DNA from: a virus
Length of the DNA: 31,758 bases
Direction: 5' to 3' (one strand)
IMG/VR virus record: IMGVR_UViG_3300002134_000200
Span: 1-31,758 of that record
Under the pieces are notes generated by a model that worked only from the letters and a program-made list of their open reading frames with translations, searched no databases and had not been told where the DNA came from. Shown here one piece after another: positions 29,568 through 31,758 of the stretch. Positions within the stretch are counted from its first letter, which is position 1. Each line of letters starts with the position of its first letter. The translations under genes were made by a program, and so were the position numbers.

Positions 29568-30425
29568 ATGAAAGAATCAACAAAGCATTTTATAGATGCT
29601 AACATATCTGTATTGGTTTATGGCAATAGTGGCTGGGGTAAAACTCAAATAGTTAAGCAATGTGCAGAAGAATTAAACATGAAGTGTTATGTCTTGTCCT
29701 TGGCTGGAGTTGCTCCAGAAGATTTTGGAATACCGTCCACACAAAAAACACATTATCAATATTTACCGCCAAAATGGGCTTATAATTTTCATAAATCACA
29801 AGAAAGTTTTGTGTTATTTTTGGATGAGATCACACAAGCAACCGTACAAGTTATGCACGCTATCTATCCTTTAGTGCTAGAAAAGAGGGTAGGTGATTTA
29901 CATTTACCTAATATGCGTATAATTGCAGCGTCTAACCATGAATATGAGAATCAAAATCTTACACCTATAATGCAACCATTACTCAATCGTTTTGATGTGA
30001 TTGTAGATTTAGAAAAAGATTTTGGAGATACTTTGTCTCAAAATTTTTGGAAATATATCAAATCTAAATACAAGAATTTAGATAATGTTATTGATGTTTT
30101 GTTTGATCAACAAATAACAACTAATCCAAGGGCTTATGAGGTAGGTTTTAATTTCATACAAAACAATCCTCAAGCCTCAAAGCAACAAAAGATGTTAGTT
30201 CTAAGGCGTTCATTTGGCGATTTAGCCCCTGTGGTTTTAAAAAATCTAAAACAAGAAATTATAGAGAATGAAACAAATGATAATAGTAGAATTAGACACG
30301 CTGCGAGGGCATTTAAAAATAAGATGCTTTTTGTTGATGGAAAATTTGAAATAAACCCCACTAAAGAATTAATTAGTAATATTTATAATTTAAGTGAGGA
30401 GGAAAAGGCCAGTGCTTTTATCTAA
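29568..30425 (+). CDS. MoxR-type AAA+ ATPase (285 aa)
   Basis: Walker A GNSGWGKT (19-26), Walker B VLFLDE (82-87) and an LLNRFDVIVDL segment (arginine-finger/sensor region) identify a MoxR-type AAA+ ATPase. The LAGVAPEDFGIPS block after the first strand is also typical. The protein lacks extra domains. AAGGAG precedes ATG 29568. It overlaps the following vWA gene by 14 bases, the usual MoxR-vWA partnership in which the ATPase acts as a chaperone on or with the vWA protein. Unusual in a small P22-type phage. Confidence 0.88.
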   Translation: MKESTKHFIDANISVLVYGNSGWGKTQIVKQCAEELNMKCYVLSLAGVAPEDFGIPSTQKTHYQYLPPKWAYNFHKSQESFVLFLDEITQATVQVMHAIYPLVLEKRVGDLHLPNMRIIAASNHEYENQNLTPIMQPLLNRFDVIVDLEKDFGDTLSQNFWKYIKSKYKNLDNVIDVLFDQQITTNPRAYEVGFNFIQNNPQASKQQKMLVLRRSFGDLAPVVLKNLKQEIIENETNDNSRIRHAARAFKNKMLFVDGKFEINPTKELISNIYNLSEEEKASAFI

Positions 30426-31488
30426 AACAGAGAAGCTTATTAGAGTCGCCGTTATTGAGGGTAACTTAACAATGGCTAAACTAATAAGGTTATTACAGCC
30501 TATGGATGGTGGCTTAGCTGCCACTGATGGCAACGCTATATATGTATCAGATAAGTTTTGGGAGCTTCCATTAGATCAACAATATTTTATTGTAAATCAT
30601 GAGTTTCTACACATTATATTAAACCATGTAGAGCGCAGCAAGGGTAAAGATAAATATATTTATAATTTAGCCGGTGATGTGATTGTTAATGATTTACTTT
30701 GTAAGCGTGGTCGGAGAATGCCAAAAGGCGCTATAACGTATAAATCTTTAGAAGTTCCTAGCGATTTTAAAACAACAGAGCAAATCTATGATTACTTGTT
30801 AAAAAATGCCAAAAATCTTGATCCTAATCCTGATTTCAACCAAGATTTAACAAAAGATATAAAAGAAAAAGCAAATAAAGAAGTTACGCAAGAAATCAAA
30901 AAACTTGCTGATACCGAAATAAATCAATCCTATAAAAACGCTGCTATTTTAGAGAAGATAATTCCACCAACACAAGATATTAGACAAGTGAGTTGGTTTG
31001 ATAAATTGATCGTAGAAATAGGACGTTTAGCTCTAAAGACAAACGAAAAAACTTACTCACGCCCACCAAGGGTAGAAGTTAAAGGGTGTATTATGCGCGG
31101 TGGTTATATTAAACAGTATATTCCAAAGATCAACATTATTATAGATGTATCAAGTTCTATGGGCGATGAACCTTTGAAAATTGCGGCAAAGATTAACGCG
31201 GCAAAACAGAAGCTTAAGATATTTTTGCCTAAATACTTTTGGTTAAATACCTTTTTTGGGGAAATTACAGATATATCAAAGATTCCATTAGGCGGTGGTA
31301 CAGATTTATCTAATGTATTAAAAATTTCTGGTGCGGATCTAAATGTTTTAATTACAGATTGTGAGGATGAGGGGGGGATAGATAAAATAAATAAATCTAC
31401 AAATAGGTTGTTTGTTATTACTACTAATTCGCAAACAAAGTTAAAAAATACTCAGAGTCACAAAATAATACTTATAAATAATTTTTAA
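30412..31488 (+). CDS. Metallopeptidase-like / vWA protein, DUF2201 type (358 aa)
   Basis: A GTG at 30394 extends the frame, but AGGAGG lies nine bases before GTG 30412, so I start there. The N-terminal domain has an HEFLH zinc-peptidase motif (63-67) in an NHEFLHIILNH context, the putative metallopeptidase part of DUF2201. A charged helical linker (about 130-190) follows. The C-terminal vWA-like domain keeps the MIDAS pattern: DVSSS (from 245), GGTDLS (Thr297) and ITD (Asp316). It is the partner of the MoxR ATPase and the last ordinary gene before the microgene array (ATG 31503). Confidence 0.85.
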   Translation: MLLSKTEKLIRVAVIEGNLTMAKLIRLLQPMDGGLAATDGNAIYVSDKFWELPLDQQYFIVNHEFLHIILNHVERSKGKDKYIYNLAGDVIVNDLLCKRGRRMPKGAITYKSLEVPSDFKTTEQIYDYLLKNAKNLDPNPDFNQDLTKDIKEKANKEVTQEIKKLADTEINQSYKNAAILEKIIPPTQDIRQVSWFDKLIVEIGRLALKTNEKTYSRPPRVEVKGCIMRGGYIKQYIPKINIIIDVSSSMGDEPLKIAAKINAAKQKLKIFLPKYFWLNTFFGEITDISKIPLGGGTDLSNVLKISGADLNVLITDCEDEGGIDKINKSTNRLFVITTNSQTKLKNTQSHKIILINNF

Positions 31489-31758
31489 GCAAAAGGCAGC
31501 TTATGATAGCGATACTAGTAGGTGGATTAAATACAGATAATAAGTCTTGGTCTGGGCCTTGGTCTTGGTCTTGGTCTGGGTCTGTGTCTAAGTCTAGGTC
31601 TCAGTCTGGGTCTAGGTCTGTGTCTAGGTCTGGGTCTGGGTCTCGGTCTATTTCTTGGCCTAGGTCTGGGTCTAAGTCTGGGTCTAGGTCTGGGTCTGTG
31701 TCTGGGTCTGGGGTTGGGTCTCGGTTTGTGTCTTGGGGTGGGTGTTATTATTACTCAA
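31489..31758 (+). repeat. Tandem microgene array, right part (first unit, cut by window end)
   Basis: After the vWA stop, the sequence AAAAGG-CAGCTT-ATG begins the same core as in the left array, followed by about 34 GGTCTN hexamers and TATTATTACTCAA. Joining the two window ends would complete the core except for about 28 bases, so the array is interrupted by the window boundary and may contain further units. Confidence 0.9.
31503..31758 (+). CDS. Array microgene, first unit (3' end cut by window edge)
   Basis: ATG 31503 has AAAAGG six bases upstream and follows the vWA stop by 14 bases. The N-terminus is MIAILVGGLN then TDNKS. The Ser-X tract is the longest in the window, about 65 residues with X mostly Gly and Arg, some Trp, Val and Lys. 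It reaches YYYS at the window edge, so only a few codons of the tail are missing. Function unknown; it is presumably co-transcribed with the MoxR-vWA genes. Confidence 0.6.
   Translation, partial: MIAILVGGLNTDNKSWSGPWSWSWSGSVSKSRSQSGSRSVSRSGSGSRSISWPRSGSKSGSRSGSVSGSGVGSRFVSWGGCYYYS

Overview
The window is essentially a complete genome of an AT-rich (roughly two thirds A+T by eye), short-tailed P22-type phage. It carries P22-like portal, scaffold, coat, gp4-like and gp10-like tail-machine genes, three probable ejection proteins, a collar-domain tail protein and a long collagen-containing fibre. TGA behaves as a normal stop. No integrase, tRNA, CRISPR array, IS element or reverse transcriptase was seen. 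The host cannot be named from the sequence; a low-GC Gram-negative bacterium is most likely.

Layout. (1) A tandem array of near-identical microgenes fills 1-1389, and a further partial unit fills 31503-31758, so both window ends lie inside one array. (2) Three small plus-strand genes (1473-2163) follow it and stop at a bidirectional terminator (2151-2204). (3) Bases 2193-23459 form a minus-strand packaging/virion/lysis block, read from terminase (23.5 kb) down to a lysis-like module. It has three candidate promoters: one before the terminase operon, one before the portal and one before a GNAT gene. The last two share a 5' leader element. (4) A small plus-strand HTH gene (23624-23797) is followed by a minus-strand early operon (23806-27132): HTH regulator, C5 cytosine methyltransferase, DUF1064-type nuclease, replication initiator, candidate loader and small DNA- or zinc-binding proteins. 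(5) A divergent AT-rich switch with repeated TTAATTA motifs lies at 27133-27301. (6) A plus-strand early operon (27302-31488) carries a recombination set (unknown conserved protein, YqaJ/lambda-exo-like nuclease, SSB-like protein with a DEIPF tail), then a MoxR-type AAA+ ATPase and a metallopeptidase-like/vWA protein. It runs straight into the microgene array with a 14-base gap.

The most unusual feature is the array. Every unit has its own ribosome binding site and starts with a hydrophobic MIAILVGGLN-like peptide. A strictly in-phase hexanucleotide tract (GGTCTN) follows, giving a Ser-X dipeptide repeat with X mostly Arg, Gly or Trp, and each unit ends in SKSKGNL. Each stop overlaps the next start as ATGA, so at least seven paralogous ORFs look translationally coupled. 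Shared blocks of 118 and 122 identical bases show recent shuffling between units. The array lies directly downstream of the MoxR-vWA pair in the same apparent transcription unit. I do not recognise this arrangement from any described system.
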